Source: JAATGI01 sp036510675 (GTDB lineage: Bacteria; Pseudomonadota; Alphaproteobacteria; ATCC43930; CGMCC-115725). Taken from it: a stretch of DNA of 64,000 nt. The notes beneath the pieces are model-generated. The model worked only from the letters and a program-made list of their open reading frames with translations, made no database searches and was not told the origin of the DNA. Shown piece after piece: positions 24,610 to 33,746 of this stretch. Numbering within the stretch: the first letter of the stretch is position 1; every line of letters begins with the position of its first letter. A program made the position numbers and the translations under genes. The stretch lies in assembly GCA_036510675.1 (NCBI GenBank), contig DATCDN010000071.1, positions 1 through 64,000 on the forward strand, written 5' to 3'.

Positions 24610-25743
24610 TCAGGTAACCAAGCCTTGGATGAACGCGACAATCCCGATCCTGGTGAAGTCGTTCCAGGTCGCGAACACCATGAGGGTGAGCACCAAGGCG
24701 AGCCCGAGGCGGAAACCGTATTCCTGGGCCCGGTTGCCCAGCGGCTTCCCTCTGATCGCCTCAGCGACATAGAACAGCAGGTGTCCGCCGTCAAGGACAG
24801 GGATCGGGAACAGATTGATCAGGCCGAGATTGATCGACAGCACCGCCATGAACCCAATGAGCGCGATCACCCCGCCCTGCGCCACTTCGCCGGACATGCG
24901 TACTATACCGACCGGGCCGCTCAATTCATCCCCGGAGCGCCGGCCCGATACCATCTGGCCCAGCACCTCCATGGTGCCGGCCGTGATGTACCAGGTCTGC
25001 TGCGTCGCGTGCCACACCGCCGAGGCGGGATCGAGCCGCACCAGTTCGCCGGCTTTGGCTTGAATGCCCAGCCGCGCGATCTTGTGCTGATTGCCGAAAT
25101 GGTCGGTGTCGGTGATGATCCGCGGCGTCGCCGCCAGCGTCACATCCTTGCCGTCGCGCTCGACGACGATGGGGATCGCGGTGCCGGTGTTGAGGCCGAT
25201 GATCTGCTGAATCTGTTCGAACCGCGCGATCTTGGTGCCGTCGACCGAGATGAAGCGGTCGCCGGGCTGAAGTCCCGCGCTGGCGGCGGCGGAATCCTTC
25301 ATAACCTGGCCGACAATCGGCTTGGTGACGCTCTGGCCGACGGTGGCGAACACCAGCCCGAAGGCGATGATCGCGAAGATGAAATTGGCGACCGGCCCGG
25401 CGACCACCACGGCGGCGCGCTGCGACAGGCGTTTATGCTTGAACGAGCCGGCGCGGTCCGCCGCGCTCATCTCCACCGGAACGCCGCCCTCGGCGGTGCC
25501 CAATTCGCCCTCGCCGAACATCTTGACGTAACCGCCCAGCGGCAAGGCGCTGACCTTCCAGCGGGTACCGGTCTTATCGGTCCAGCCGAAGATTTCGGGC
25601 CCGAAGCCGATCGAAAACACCTCGATCCGCACCTTGTTCCAGCGCGCCACCAGATAATGGCCGAGCTCGTGCACAAACACCAATATCGTCAGCACGATCA
25701 GGAACGGCACGATATAGCCAAGACTACCGGTCAAAAATCCCAT
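24610..25743 (-). CDS. rseP: site-2 intramembrane zinc protease RseP
   Basis: RseP cleaves anti-sigma factors and leftover signal peptides within the inner membrane. The 377 residues have the zinc motif HELGH (His25, Glu26, His29) in the first helix, a PDZ region around 120-200 (MKDSAAASAGLQPGDRFISVDG in part), and the third ligand Asp318 in PVLDGGH. Only one PDZ domain is evident. Downstream is bamA. Upstream, where dxr is normally found, there is only a 110-base gap. Confidence 0.96.
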   Translation of the reverse strand: MGFLTGSLGYIVPFLIVLTILVFVHELGHYLVARWNKVRIEVFSIGFGPEIFGWTDKTGTRWKVSALPLGGYVKMFGEGELGTAEGGVPVEMSAADRAGSFKHKRLSQRAAVVVAGPVANFIFAIIAFGLVFATVGQSVTKPIVGQVMKDSAAASAGLQPGDRFISVDGTKIARFEQIQQIIGLNTGTAIPIVVERDGKDVTLAATPRIITDTDHFGNQHKIARLGIQAKAGELVRLDPASAVWHATQQTWYITAGTMEVLGQMVSGRRSGDELSGPVGIVRMSGEVAQGGVIALIGFMAVLSINLGLINLFPIPVLDGGHLLFYVAEAIRGKPLGNRAQEYGFRLGLALVLTLMVFATWNDFTRIGIVAFIQGLVT

Positions 25744-25792
25744 GGCGCGCGATCCATTTCCCTTGCGGTCCGGACGGGGGAACCAATTACCC

Positions 25793-25806
25793 CGAGTCGC
25801 GACTCG
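25793..25806. promoter_or_regulatory. 14-base perfect palindrome between cdsA and rseP
   Basis: CGAGTCG-CGACTCG is a perfect palindrome in the 110-base gap between the cdsA stop and the rseP start. The gap is long for this otherwise tight operon. The site could bind a dimeric regulator of an internal rseP-bamA promoter, or be a scar of the missing dxr gene. No function is shown. Confidence 0.35.
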
Positions 25807-25853
25807 ACGATAGCAGGAATTTGTCCAGACTCTTTGGCAAAATTGTGGTTCGG

Positions 25854-26672
25854 CTAACCTAAATCCAGAGCGGCGCCGCCTAAAACAATGGTTAATAACG
25901 CGGCTGTGATCGCCGCCGCCAGCAAGCCATCGAGTCGGTCCAACATGCCGCCATGGCCGGGGATGAGGTTACTAGCATCCTTCACGCCAAAATGCCGTTT
26001 GGCCCAGGATTCCGCCAAATCTCCGGCCTGAGCGCAGACGCTGAGCCCCAGGCTGATCGCGATCACTGAAAGGATCGGCGCCGCCGCCAGGAGCGCCGCG
26101 ACGAGGCCAACCAGAGCGGCGCCGAGCAGCCCACCAGCCGCGCCGGACCAGGTCTTATTGGGGCTTAATCGTGGCGCAAGCCGCGGGCCGCCGAGCGATT
26201 TTCCCACGAAATAGGCGGTGATATCGGTCGCCCACACGAGGCCGAGCAGCCAAACGATGCCCCATCGTCCGCCCTGGGCGGCGCCATCCAGCCACAGGAA
26301 GGCGACGCAGCCGGCCACGATCCACAATGTGCCGAGCGCGGCCCATGGCCGCTCCCCCCGCCCCACCAAAGCGGCTGCCACCGCGCCGATCGCCGCCACC
26401 ACCAGCGCCGCCAACGGCCGGCCCGCCGCCACACCCGCGACCGCCACGATAACCGTCGCAACGATCACCCAGCCGCGCCGGCCGAAGACCCCGCCATCCG
26501 TCAGGCGCCCCCATTCCCACCCCATGGCAAGCCCGGCGGCGGCGACCAAAAGGGTGAGCCAGGGCGGCCCGAACCACACCGCCGCCAGCGACGCCGGCAC
26601 CAGCACCAGGGCGGAGAGAATACGCAGAAGCAGCGGGCCGGCGCGGCGCACCGCCACGCCGTCGCCGTTCAT
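25854..26672 (-). CDS. cdsA: phosphatidate cytidylyltransferase CdsA
   Basis: CdsA makes CDP-diacylglycerol, precursor of all bacterial phospholipids, at the inner membrane. The 272 residues are mostly hydrophobic helices and end with the family signature: SWAKRHFGVKD, then NLIPGHGGMLDRLDGLL. I chose the ATG at 26672 (MNGDGVAV), which touches the uppS stop. Starts further upstream lie inside uppS. Confidence 0.94.
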   Translation of the reverse strand: MNGDGVAVRRAGPLLLRILSALVLVPASLAAVWFGPPWLTLLVAAAGLAMGWEWGRLTDGGVFGRRGWVIVATVIVAVAGVAAGRPLAALVVAAIGAVAAALVGRGERPWAALGTLWIVAGCVAFLWLDGAAQGGRWGIVWLLGLVWATDITAYFVGKSLGGPRLAPRLSPNKTWSGAAGGLLGAALVGLVAALLAAAPILSVIAISLGLSVCAQAGDLAESWAKRHFGVKDASNLIPGHGGMLDRLDGLLAAAITAALLTIVLGGAALDLG

Positions 26673-27403
26673 CAGCGCGATTCGACGGTGGCGCCGTACC
26701 GGCGTTCCCGACCGCAAAAATCGCTGATCGCCTGTTCCAGGTCGGCCTTGCCGAAATCCGGCCAATAGGTCTCGGTGAACACCAGCTCGGCATAGGCCGA
26801 CTGCCATAGCAGGAAATTGCTGATGCGCTGTTCGCCGCTGGTCCGGATGACGAGGTCGGGATCGGGCATATCGACGGTCAAAAGCTGGGCCGCCACCGCG
26901 TTTTCGTCGATCGTATCGGCGTCGAGCTCGCCTTGCGCCGCGAGCTGCGCCAGCCGGCGCGCCGCCAGCGCAATCTCCGCGCGGCCGCCATAGGACAGCG
27001 CGATGGTCAGATGCAGGCGCTCATTGTCGCGGGTCAGCCGCTCGCCATTGTCGATCAGCGTAATGATGTCGGCGCTGAGCCGTTCGCGATCGCCGATGAT
27101 GCGCAGGCGCACCCCGTTGCGATGCAGATCGGCGATTTCGGCGCGCAAATAATGACGCAGCAGGCCCATTAAATCATGGACCTCGCCGGCCGGGCGCTTC
27201 CAGTTCTCGGACGAAAACCCGTACAGCGTCAGATAGGAAATGCCGAGCTCGATCCCGGCCTCCACCGTGCGCCGCACCGCGTCGGCGCCGCGCCGATGGC
27301 CCGCGACGCGCGGCAGGCCACGCGCCTTCGCCCAACGGCCATTACCATCCATGATGATGGCGATATGGGCTGGCAGCGCACGCATCGAAAGAGAGTGGAG
27401 CAT
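26672..27403 (-). CDS. uppS: undecaprenyl diphosphate synthase UppS
   Basis: This cis-prenyltransferase makes the C55 lipid carrier used for peptidoglycan and LPS. The 243 residues show HIAIIMDGNGRWA with the catalytic Asp19, RVAGHRRG, SYLTLYGFSSENW, and the C-terminal PDPDLVIRTSGEQRISNFL block. A second ATG seven codons in (MRALPAHIA) is an equally possible start. It is coupled to cdsA. Confidence 0.96.
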   Translation of the reverse strand: MLHSLSMRALPAHIAIIMDGNGRWAKARGLPRVAGHRRGADAVRRTVEAGIELGISYLTLYGFSSENWKRPAGEVHDLMGLLRHYLRAEIADLHRNGVRLRIIGDRERLSADIITLIDNGERLTRDNERLHLTIALSYGGRAEIALAARRLAQLAAQGELDADTIDENAVAAQLLTVDMPDPDLVIRTSGEQRISNFLLWQSAYAELVFTETYWPDFGKADLEQAISDFCGRERRYGATVESR

Positions 27404-27407
27404 CGCC

Positions 27408-27968
27408 TCAAACCTGCAGGATTTCCCGATCCTTTTGCGCCAGGATGGTATCGATCTTCTTAATTTCGGAATCGGTCAGCGCCTGGACCTCTTTTTCCAG
27501 CCGGTGCAGCACATCCTCGGTGATCTGGTGCGCCTTTTCCTTCTTCTTCAGCGCGTCGATACCGTCGCGCCGGACGTTGCGCACGGAGACCCGGGCGGCC
27601 TCGGCATATTTCGCCGCGACTTTGGTCAATTCCTTGCGCCGGTCCTCGCTCAATTCCGGAATCGGGACGCGGATAGTCTGCCCCTCGGTCTGCGGATTGA
27701 GGCCGAGCCCGGCCTCGCGGATCGCCTTCTCGGTCGCCTTGACCACGCCGCGATCCCACACATTCACCACCAGCAGGCGGGGTTCGGGCACGCTGACCGT
27801 ACCGACCTCCTTCAGCGGCATGTTGTTGCCATAGGCTTCGACGTGGATCGGATCCAGCATGTTGGCCGAGGCGCGGCCGGTGCGCAGCCCGGTCAGTTCC
27901 TTGCGCAGGACTTCATGCGCGGCGTCCATGCGGCGCCGCAGATCGGTGATGACGGGGTCCTCGCTCAC
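27408..27968 (-). CDS. frr: ribosome recycling factor Frr
   Basis: Frr splits the post-termination ribosome together with EF-G. At 186 residues from the GTG at 27968 it matches the family length, and SEDPVITDLRRRM is the conserved start. An open frame further upstream adds 24 residues unlike any Frr. The block GLRTGRASANMLDPIHVEAYG is split in the family style between helix and beta domains. It lies between pyrH and uppS in the standard order. Confidence 0.96.
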   Translation of the reverse strand: MSEDPVITDLRRRMDAAHEVLRKELTGLRTGRASANMLDPIHVEAYGNNMPLKEVGTVSVPEPRLLVVNVWDRGVVKATEKAIREAGLGLNPQTEGQTIRVPIPELSEDRRKELTKVAAKYAEAARVSVRNVRRDGIDALKKKEKAHQITEDVLHRLEKEVQALTDSEIKKIDTILAQKDREILQV

Positions 27969-27978
27969 GGTTCGTGCC

Positions 27979-28701
27979 TCACTCGGTGATAATGGTATAG
28001 CGGCCTTTGCCGCGAAGGACATCGGCCAGACCGCCGGCATGATGGATGGAAAAGACCAGGATCGGGATGCGGTTTTCGCGCGCCAGCGAGATCGCGGCGG
28101 CGTCCATCACCTGTAAATCCTGCGACAGCACGTCGAGATAGGTCAGCCGCTCATAGCGGTCGGCATCCGGCTGTTTCAGCGGGTCGGCGGAATAGACGCC
28201 ATCCACCTTGGTCGCTTTCAACAGCGCGTCGCATTCCATCTCCGACGCGCGCAGCGCCGCCGCCGTATCGGTGGTGAAAAACGGATTGCCGGTGCCGGCG
28301 GCGAAGATCACCACCCGGCCCTTTTCCATATGGCGCACCGCGCGACGGCGAATATAGGGCTCGCACACCGCTTGCATCGTGATGGCCGAGAGCACCCGGG
28401 TGGGGACATTGATGCGTTCGAGGGCGCTTTGCATCGCCAGCGAATTAATCACCGTGGCCAGCATGCCCATGTAATCGGCCTGGGCACGCTCCATCCCGGC
28501 CGCGGCGCCCGCCAAGCCGCGAAAGATGTTGCCGCCGCCGATCACCAAGCACACTTGCACCCCCAGCGCGGCGACGGTCTTCGTCTCGTCGGCGATGCGC
28601 GCGACGATGTCGCCGTCGAGGCCGAAGCGCTGATCACCCATCAGCGCCTCGCCCGAAAGCTTCAATAGGATGCGACGATATCGCGTCGGAGAGTTCGCCA
28701 T
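27979..28701 (-). CDS. pyrH: UMP kinase PyrH
   Basis: PyrH phosphorylates UMP to UDP in pyrimidine synthesis. This hexameric amino-acid-kinase-fold enzyme (240 residues) has KLSGEALMG (14-22), the VIGGGNIFRGL loop near 53-63, and AAGTGNPFFTTDTAAALRA near 130-148. It lies ten bases before frr and 130 bases after tsf. The longer gap after tsf contains a short CCGGCG/CGCCGG hairpin (28737-28754) without a T-run. Confidence 0.97.
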   Translation of the reverse strand: MANSPTRYRRILLKLSGEALMGDQRFGLDGDIVARIADETKTVAALGVQVCLVIGGGNIFRGLAGAAAGMERAQADYMGMLATVINSLAMQSALERINVPTRVLSAITMQAVCEPYIRRRAVRHMEKGRVVIFAAGTGNPFFTTDTAAALRASEMECDALLKATKVDGVYSADPLKQPDADRYERLTYLDVLSQDLQVMDAAAISLARENRIPILVFSIHHAGGLADVLRGKGRYTIITE

Positions 28702-28831
28702 CGGCTCGACTGAATCGGTGCCTGGATCGGTGTCTACCGGCGATCCCCCGCCGGCAGCCGGATCATATAACGTTTACCCGCGCGCGTCTCGCCCCTAACC
28801 GACTCGGCGACGATTTCCAGTGCCGGCCGCC

Positions 28832-29755
28832 CTACTTCTTCGCTTGGGCGGCGACCTCGGCGGCGAAATCGGTGGTGCCCTTGTCGATGCCCTCGCCCAG
28901 CGCGAACCGCGCGAAACCGGCGAGCGTCACCGGCGCGCCCCATTCCTTCGCCGCCTGCTCCAGGACCTTCGCGATCCGGGTTTCGCCATCGACGACATAG
29001 ACCTGATCGAGCAGTACCGTCTCTTCATAGAATTTCTTCAGCCGGCCCTCGACCATCTTGTCGATGATGGCGTCGGCCTTGCCGGAGGCGCGCGCTTGTT
29101 CGCGCAGCACGTCGCGCTCGCGGTCGAGCGCCTTGGGATCGACCGAGGCGATATCGAGATATTGCGGATTGGCGGCGGCGACATGAAGCGCCAGCTTGCG
29201 GGCCAACTCGGCCAGCTTGCCGTTGTCGGCGCTGGATTCCAGCGCCACCAGCACCCCGATCTTGCCGAGATTGGGCGCCAGCGCATTGTGCATGTACGAC
29301 ACCACCACGCCCGGCGACACGGCGAGGCGCGCGGCCCGGCGCAGGTTCATGTTCTCGCCGACGGTGGCGATCATCTGCGTCAGCTCGTCCGCGACGTTAC
29401 GCCCGGTATTGGGATAGCTGGCGGCCTTCAGGCCGTCGAGATCCTCGACCGACAGCGCGAGGTCCGTCACGGTGCGCACGAAACCTTGAAACTGCTCGTT
29501 CCGCGCGACGAAATCGGTCTCGGCATTGACCTCGACCAGGGCGCCGACATCGCCCTTGGTGACAGCGCCGACCAGCCCTTCGGCGGCGACGCGGCCCGCC
29601 TTCTTGGCGGCCTGCGCCAGCCCCTTCTTGCGCAGCCAGTCGACCGCGCCTTCGAGGTCGCCGGCGGTCTCGCCCAGGGCGCGCTTGCAATCCATCATGC
29701 CGGCGCCGGTCTTCTCGCGCAGGTCCTTGACCAGCGCGGCGGTGATTTCAGCCAT
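28832..29755 (-). CDS. tsf: elongation factor Ts
   Basis: EF-Ts exchanges GDP for GTP on EF-Tu. The 307-residue protein has the N-terminal UBA-like helix and signature LREKTGAGMMDCKRAL (12-27), then the TDFVARNEQF motif near 80-89 that contacts EF-Tu. It follows rpsB by 17 bases, the universal pairing. Confidence 0.97.
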   Translation of the reverse strand: MAEITAALVKDLREKTGAGMMDCKRALGETAGDLEGAVDWLRKKGLAQAAKKAGRVAAEGLVGAVTKGDVGALVEVNAETDFVARNEQFQGFVRTVTDLALSVEDLDGLKAASYPNTGRNVADELTQMIATVGENMNLRRAARLAVSPGVVVSYMHNALAPNLGKIGVLVALESSADNGKLAELARKLALHVAAANPQYLDIASVDPKALDRERDVLREQARASGKADAIIDKMVEGRLKKFYEETVLLDQVYVVDGETRIAKVLEQAAKEWGAPVTLAGFARFALGEGIDKGTTDFAAEVAAQAKK

Positions 29756-29772
29756 CTTCGTCTCTCATTTCC

Positions 29773-30576
29773 TCAGGGGGCGGCGGGCGCGCTCTCTGCC
29801 GGTGCTTCGGCCGCGACTTCCGCGGCGGCAATCGCCGGCTCGATCGGCTGCTTCTCGAGGGCGCCGACATCGACGCCGGAGGCCGCCATCTCGGCTTGCA
29901 ACCCGTCGAGCACCGCGCCCGACACCAGTTCGCAATAGAGATGGATGGCGCGCATCGCATCGTCATTGCCCGGAATCGGATAGAGGATGCCATCCGGCGA
30001 GGAATTGCTGTCCAGCACCGCCACCACCGGAATCTTCAGCTTGGCCGCCTCCAGCACCGAGATCGCTTCCTTGTTGGTGTCGATCACGAACAGGATGTCG
30101 GGTAGACCGCCCATTTCCTTGATGCCGCCCAGCGCGCGCTCCAGCTTGTCGCGGTCGCGGGTCAGCTCCAACAGCTCGCGCTTGGTCAGGCCGGCGCCCG
30201 GCTCGACGATGCGCTCGTCGAGTTCCTTCAGCCGCTTGATCGATTGCGAAATGGTCTTGAAATTGGTCAGCATGCCGCCGAGCCAGCGGTGATTGACATA
30301 ATATTGGCCGCAACGCTTCGCCGCCTCGGCGACCGCCTCCTGCGCCTGGCGCTTGGTGCCGACGAACAGCACCCGCCCACCGCTGGCCGCGACGTTGCGA
30401 ATCTCGGACAGGGCCCGATGCAACAGCGGCACCGTCTGCTCCAGGTCGATGATATGAATGCTGTTGCGCACGCCGAACAGATAGGGCCCCATCTCGGGGT
30501 TCCAGCGCCGGGTGTGGTGGCCGAAATGCACGCCGGCTTCCAACAGCTGGCGCATGGAGAATTCGGGGACTGCCAT
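29773..30576 (-). CDS. rpsB: 30S ribosomal protein S2
   Basis: S2 binds the 30S head-platform junction. From the ATG at 30576 it has 267 residues and starts MAVPEFSMRQLLEAGVHFG, the conserved N-terminus. An ATG three codons upstream (30585) is too close to the AAGGA site, which is well spaced for 30576. The C-terminus has an Ala/Glu/Pro-rich tail after about residue 235, as in many alphaproteobacteria. Confidence 0.97.
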   Translation of the reverse strand: MAVPEFSMRQLLEAGVHFGHHTRRWNPEMGPYLFGVRNSIHIIDLEQTVPLLHRALSEIRNVAASGGRVLFVGTKRQAQEAVAEAAKRCGQYYVNHRWLGGMLTNFKTISQSIKRLKELDERIVEPGAGLTKRELLELTRDRDKLERALGGIKEMGGLPDILFVIDTNKEAISVLEAAKLKIPVVAVLDSNSSPDGILYPIPGNDDAMRAIHLYCELVSGAVLDGLQAEMAASGVDVGALEKQPIEPAIAAAEVAAEAPAESAPAAP

Positions 30577-30696
30577 GTGATCCATTCCTTTTCCGGTTTA
30601 GCCGCCGCGGGGGATCATCGCCTGTCGGCGACACCGGAGCGTTCGGCCTTCTGCTGAAAGCCTCGCGCGTCCCCGCGTGTGGGTTGGTGATGGTCG

Positions 30697-30727
30697 ATTA
30701 AATAGGCGGAAAGCCGCCCCGTTGCAA
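30697..30727 (-). promoter_or_regulatory. candidate promoter of the rpsB-tsf-pyrH-frr block
   Basis: On the - strand, TTGCAA (30722-30727) is followed after 17 bases by TATTTAAT (30697-30704), about 120 bases before rpsB. The spacer contains a GGCGG-CTTT-CCGCC inverted repeat. The -10 match is moderate. The remaining 5' leader could host S2 autoregulation, but I see no convincing structure. Confidence 0.35.
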
Positions 30728-30846
30728 GTCTTAACCCTTTGGCCGGCTGCCCCGCGAAGCGGCCGATGGGCCATGCCGGGAAATGACTTGTTCGCGAATG
30801 CAGCATTGCCTACCCTCGGTCGATTTCGCAATGCGGAAAAAGAGCC

Positions 30847-32049
30847 ATGATGGAAGACGCCTTTATCTATGACGGGCTGCGCACGCCGATCGGCCGCCAT
30901 GCCGGCGCCCTCGCCCCGGTCCGTCCCGACGACCTCTTAGGCGGGGTGATCAAGACGCTGGCGACCCGGAATCCGTTTCCGTTCCCGACCTATGAGGATG
31001 TCATCGTCGGCTGCACCAACCAGGCCGGCGAGGATGCGCGCAACGTCGCGCGTCACGCGGCGCTGCTGGGCGCGATGCCGGTCGAGGTCGCGGCGCAGAC
31101 CGTCAACCGCCTATGCGGCAGCGGTCTCGCGGCGGTGATCGACGCGGCGCGCGCCGCCGATGTCGGCCAGGGCGCGCTCTTCATCGCCGGCGGGGTCGAG
31201 AGCATGAGCCGCGCCCCCTTCGTCATGGCGAAAAACGACAGCGCCTATGGCCGCGACGTGCGGGTGTTCGACAGCACCATCGGCGCGCGCTTCCCCAATC
31301 CGCGCGTGCTCAAGGAATATGGCGGCGATTCGATGGCCGAGACCGCCGACAATGTCGCGCGCGAGCATCAGATCAGCCGCGAGGACAGCGACCGCTTCGC
31401 CGCCGCCAGCCAAAAGAAATATGCCGACGCCAAGGCCGCCGGCTTCTACATCGACGAGCTGATGCCGGTGACGGTGCCGGGCCGGAAGGCCGCCGTCACC
31501 GTCACCGAGGACGAGCATCCGCGCCCCAACACCAGCCTGGACGCGCTGGCGGCGCTGCGGCCGCTCAACCCCGACGGCGTGGTGACGGCCGGCAATGCCT
31601 CCGGCATCAATGACGGCGCCGCCGCGCTGATCATCGGCACCCGCGCCGCTGGCGAGAAGGCCGGCAAGGCGCCGCGCGCCCGGATCATCAGCGCCGCGAT
31701 CGCCGGCGTGCCGCCGCGCGTCATGGGCCTCGGCCCGGTGCCGGCCTCGCAGAAGGCGTTGGAACGCGCCGGGCTGACCCTCAAGGACATGGATGTCATC
31801 GAGCTTAACGAAGCGTTCGCCAGCCAGGTGCTAGGCTGTCTCAAGATGATGAGCCTCGACGCCGACGACAGCCGCATCAATCCGAACGGCGGCGCCATTG
31901 CGATTGGCCACCCGCTCGGCGCCTCCGGCGCGCGGCTGGCGCTGACCGCGATGCGCGAGTTGGAGCGGCGCCAGGGCCGCTATGCCCTCATCACCATGTG
32001 CATCGGCGTCGGCCAGGGCATCGCCGCCATCATCGAGCGCACCGCATGA
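30847..32049 (+). CDS. thiolase, acetyl-CoA/3-oxoadipyl-CoA acyltransferase type
   Basis: This degradative thiolase splits a 3-oxoacyl-CoA with CoA to acetyl-CoA. The 400 residues show Cys90 (NRLCGSG), His355 (GHPLGAS) and Cys385 (TMCIGVGQG), the complete catalytic set. The N-terminus IYDGLRTPIGRHAGALAPVRPDDL resembles PcaF/PaaJ-type 3-oxoadipyl-CoA thiolases. A two-subunit CoA-transferase of the pcaIJ type lies 1.7 kb away on the other strand, which would fit, but a general acetyl-CoA acetyltransferase remains possible. Its stop overlaps the next gene (ATGA). Confidence 0.88.
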   Translation: MMEDAFIYDGLRTPIGRHAGALAPVRPDDLLGGVIKTLATRNPFPFPTYEDVIVGCTNQAGEDARNVARHAALLGAMPVEVAAQTVNRLCGSGLAAVIDAARAADVGQGALFIAGGVESMSRAPFVMAKNDSAYGRDVRVFDSTIGARFPNPRVLKEYGGDSMAETADNVAREHQISREDSDRFAAASQKKYADAKAAGFYIDELMPVTVPGRKAAVTVTEDEHPRPNTSLDALAALRPLNPDGVVTAGNASGINDGAAALIIGTRAAGEKAGKAPRARIISAAIAGVPPRVMGLGPVPASQKALERAGLTLKDMDVIELNEAFASQVLGCLKMMSLDADDSRINPNGGAIAIGHPLGASGARLALTAMRELERRQGRYALITMCIGVGQGIAAIIERTA

Positions 32050-33089
32050 GCCCCGATGCCGGCGGGGTGCTCGCGCTCGATTATCTCTACGACCGCCACC
32101 CGGAGCCGGGCGCGGTGGTCGAGATCGCGCCGGGGGTGCGGTGGCTCACCATGCCGCTGCCGGGATCGCTCAACCACATCAATCTTTGGCTGCTGGACGA
32201 TGGCGATGGCATCGCCATCGTCGATACCGGCATCTTCTCCCAGGCGACCAAGGATCATTGGACCCGGGTCCTGACCGAGACGCTGGCGGGCGCCAAGATC
32301 ACGCGCCTCATCGTCACCCACGCCCATCCCGACCATATCGGCGTCGCCGGCTGGCTGTGCGAGACGCTGGGCATTGAGCTGTGGATCAGCGAGACCGAAT
32401 GGCGGATGGGGCATCGCTTCAGCACCGATGCCGGCGCGCTGATGATCGAAAGCGGGCTGGCGCTGTTTCGCCGCGGCGGGCTCGGCAAGGAAGCCGACGC
32501 GCTGGCCGCGACGCGTCCCAATACCCGCATCCCGATGAGCCCGGTGCCGGAGCAGTATCACCGTCTCGAAGACGGCATGGTGCTAAGGATCGGCGCGCAT
32601 GAGTGGCGCGTCATCGTCGGGCGCGGCCATGCGCCAGAACAGTGCTGTCTGTGGAATCCGGCGCTCGATATCCTAATCGCGGGCGATCAGGTGCTGCCCA
32701 AGATCACGCCGAATGTCAGCCTGTGGCCGGGCCGCGACGATGAGGACCCACTGGGCAGCTTCCTCGCCACCATGGACACGCTGGAGCGGATTGTGCCGGA
32801 TTCGGTGCTGGTCCTGCCGTCGCACAATCTGCCGTTTCACCGGCTGCACAACCGGCTTCAGCAATTGCGCGACCATCACGCCGACCGCATGGCCGAGGTG
32901 ATCGAGGCCTGCGATACGCCCAAATGCGCCGCCGAGCTGGTGCCGATCCTGTTCCGGCGCAAGCTCGATCAGCGCCAGATGGCATTCGCGATGGGCGAGG
33001 CGCTGGCCCATCTGCGCTACGGCGTGACGCTCGGCCGGTTGATCCGCACCGAACGCGCCGACGGCGCCTGGCTGTTTCAACGGACGTGA
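32046..33089 (+). CDS. metallo-beta-lactamase-fold hydrolase
   Basis: The 347-residue protein has the MBL zinc signature THAHPDH (His92, His94, Asp96, His97), a later GRGHAPEQCC histidine and IAGDQVLP aspartate, and a C-terminal helical domain (about 260-345) as in glyoxalase II/LACTB2-like thioester hydrolases. I chose the ATG at 32046, coupled to the thiolase stop. The pairing with a thiolase suggests an acyl-thioester or lactone substrate, which is inference. Confidence 0.85.
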   Translation: MSPDAGGVLALDYLYDRHPEPGAVVEIAPGVRWLTMPLPGSLNHINLWLLDDGDGIAIVDTGIFSQATKDHWTRVLTETLAGAKITRLIVTHAHPDHIGVAGWLCETLGIELWISETEWRMGHRFSTDAGALMIESGLALFRRGGLGKEADALAATRPNTRIPMSPVPEQYHRLEDGMVLRIGAHEWRVIVGRGHAPEQCCLWNPALDILIAGDQVLPKITPNVSLWPGRDDEDPLGSFLATMDTLERIVPDSVLVLPSHNLPFHRLHNRLQQLRDHHADRMAEVIEACDTPKCAAELVPILFRRKLDQRQMAFAMGEALAHLRYGVTLGRLIRTERADGAWLFQRT

Positions 33090-33094
33090 GAAAA

Positions 33095-33270
33095 AGAGAA
33101 AATTTTAAAACGTGAAGACGCCAAGACACAAAGACGCAAAGAGTACGTTTGAAATCGCCGCCCCGGCGAAAGCCGGGGCCCATCGTGCCGCTTCGCCATG
33201 GGTCCCTCCCCCGGCTTGATCGGGGGATATCGCCGGGACGGTCTGATTTTCTCTTGGCGTCTTGGGATTC
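33095..33270. repeat. dispersed intergenic repeat, copy 2
   Basis: This is the inverse-orientation partner of 16726-16880. The core 33143-33241 holds a perfect CCCCGGC-GAAA-GCCGGGG hairpin (33161-33178). The left flank has tandem AAGACGCCAAGACAC-like units and the right flank TTGGCGTCTTGG. It fills almost the whole gap between the metallo-hydrolase and the thioesterase. Confidence 0.8.
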
Positions 33271-33299
33271 AAAACTTTGTTCCCGGGGAAAATTTGAGC

Positions 33300-33746
33300 A
33301 TGCCTGACTCCCAAAACAACGCGCTGCCGCCCGCGACCGAGCGCGCCTCCTACGGCCATTGGGCGATGGACAAATTGCGGCTCGGTGACACCGATCGCCA
33401 AGGCCATGTGAACAACGCGGTGTTCGCGACCTTCGCCGAGACGGGGCGCGTCGAGCTGTTCCGCGACATGACCACCAATTTGTGGCGCAGCGGCATCAAT
33501 TTCGTCGTCGTGCGGGTCGAGATCGATTATCGCGCCGAGCTGCAATGGCCCGGCCAGGTCGATATCGGCACCCGCATCACCGCCGTCGGCCGCACCTCGT
33601 GGCGGCTCGAGCATGGCATCTTCGTCGGCGAAAAATGCGTCTCGACGGCGGTCTCGGTGATGGTGACGATCGACGCCGACACCCGCCGGCCGACGCCCCT
33701 GCCCGATCCGCTGAAAAGTTGGCTGGAAGACCGCCTGGCGCGGTAG
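33300..33746 (+). CDS. acyl-CoA thioesterase, 4HBT hotdog family
   Basis: The 148-residue hotdog-fold protein has the 4-hydroxybenzoyl-CoA thioesterase motif GDTDRQGHVNNAVF with the catalytic Asp32. It probably hydrolyses a short or aromatic acyl-CoA in the cytosol. I chose the ATG at 33300. Longer open sequence upstream is dispersed-repeat DNA. It ends one base before the convergent CoA-transferase gene. Confidence 0.85.
   Translation: MPDSQNNALPPATERASYGHWAMDKLRLGDTDRQGHVNNAVFATFAETGRVELFRDMTTNLWRSGINFVVVRVEIDYRAELQWPGQVDIGTRITAVGRTSWRLEHGIFVGEKCVSTAVSVMVTIDADTRRPTPLPDPLKSWLEDRLAR

Noticed and set aside
24403..25857. 484-codon + strand frame across rseP
   Set aside because: Shadow of rseP and the bamA 5' end; no recognisable domain or ribosome site.
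28737..28754. CCGGCG/CGCCGG hairpin between tsf and pyrH as terminator
   Set aside because: No T-run follows on the transcribed strand, and pyrH is expected to be read from the rpsB-tsf transcript.
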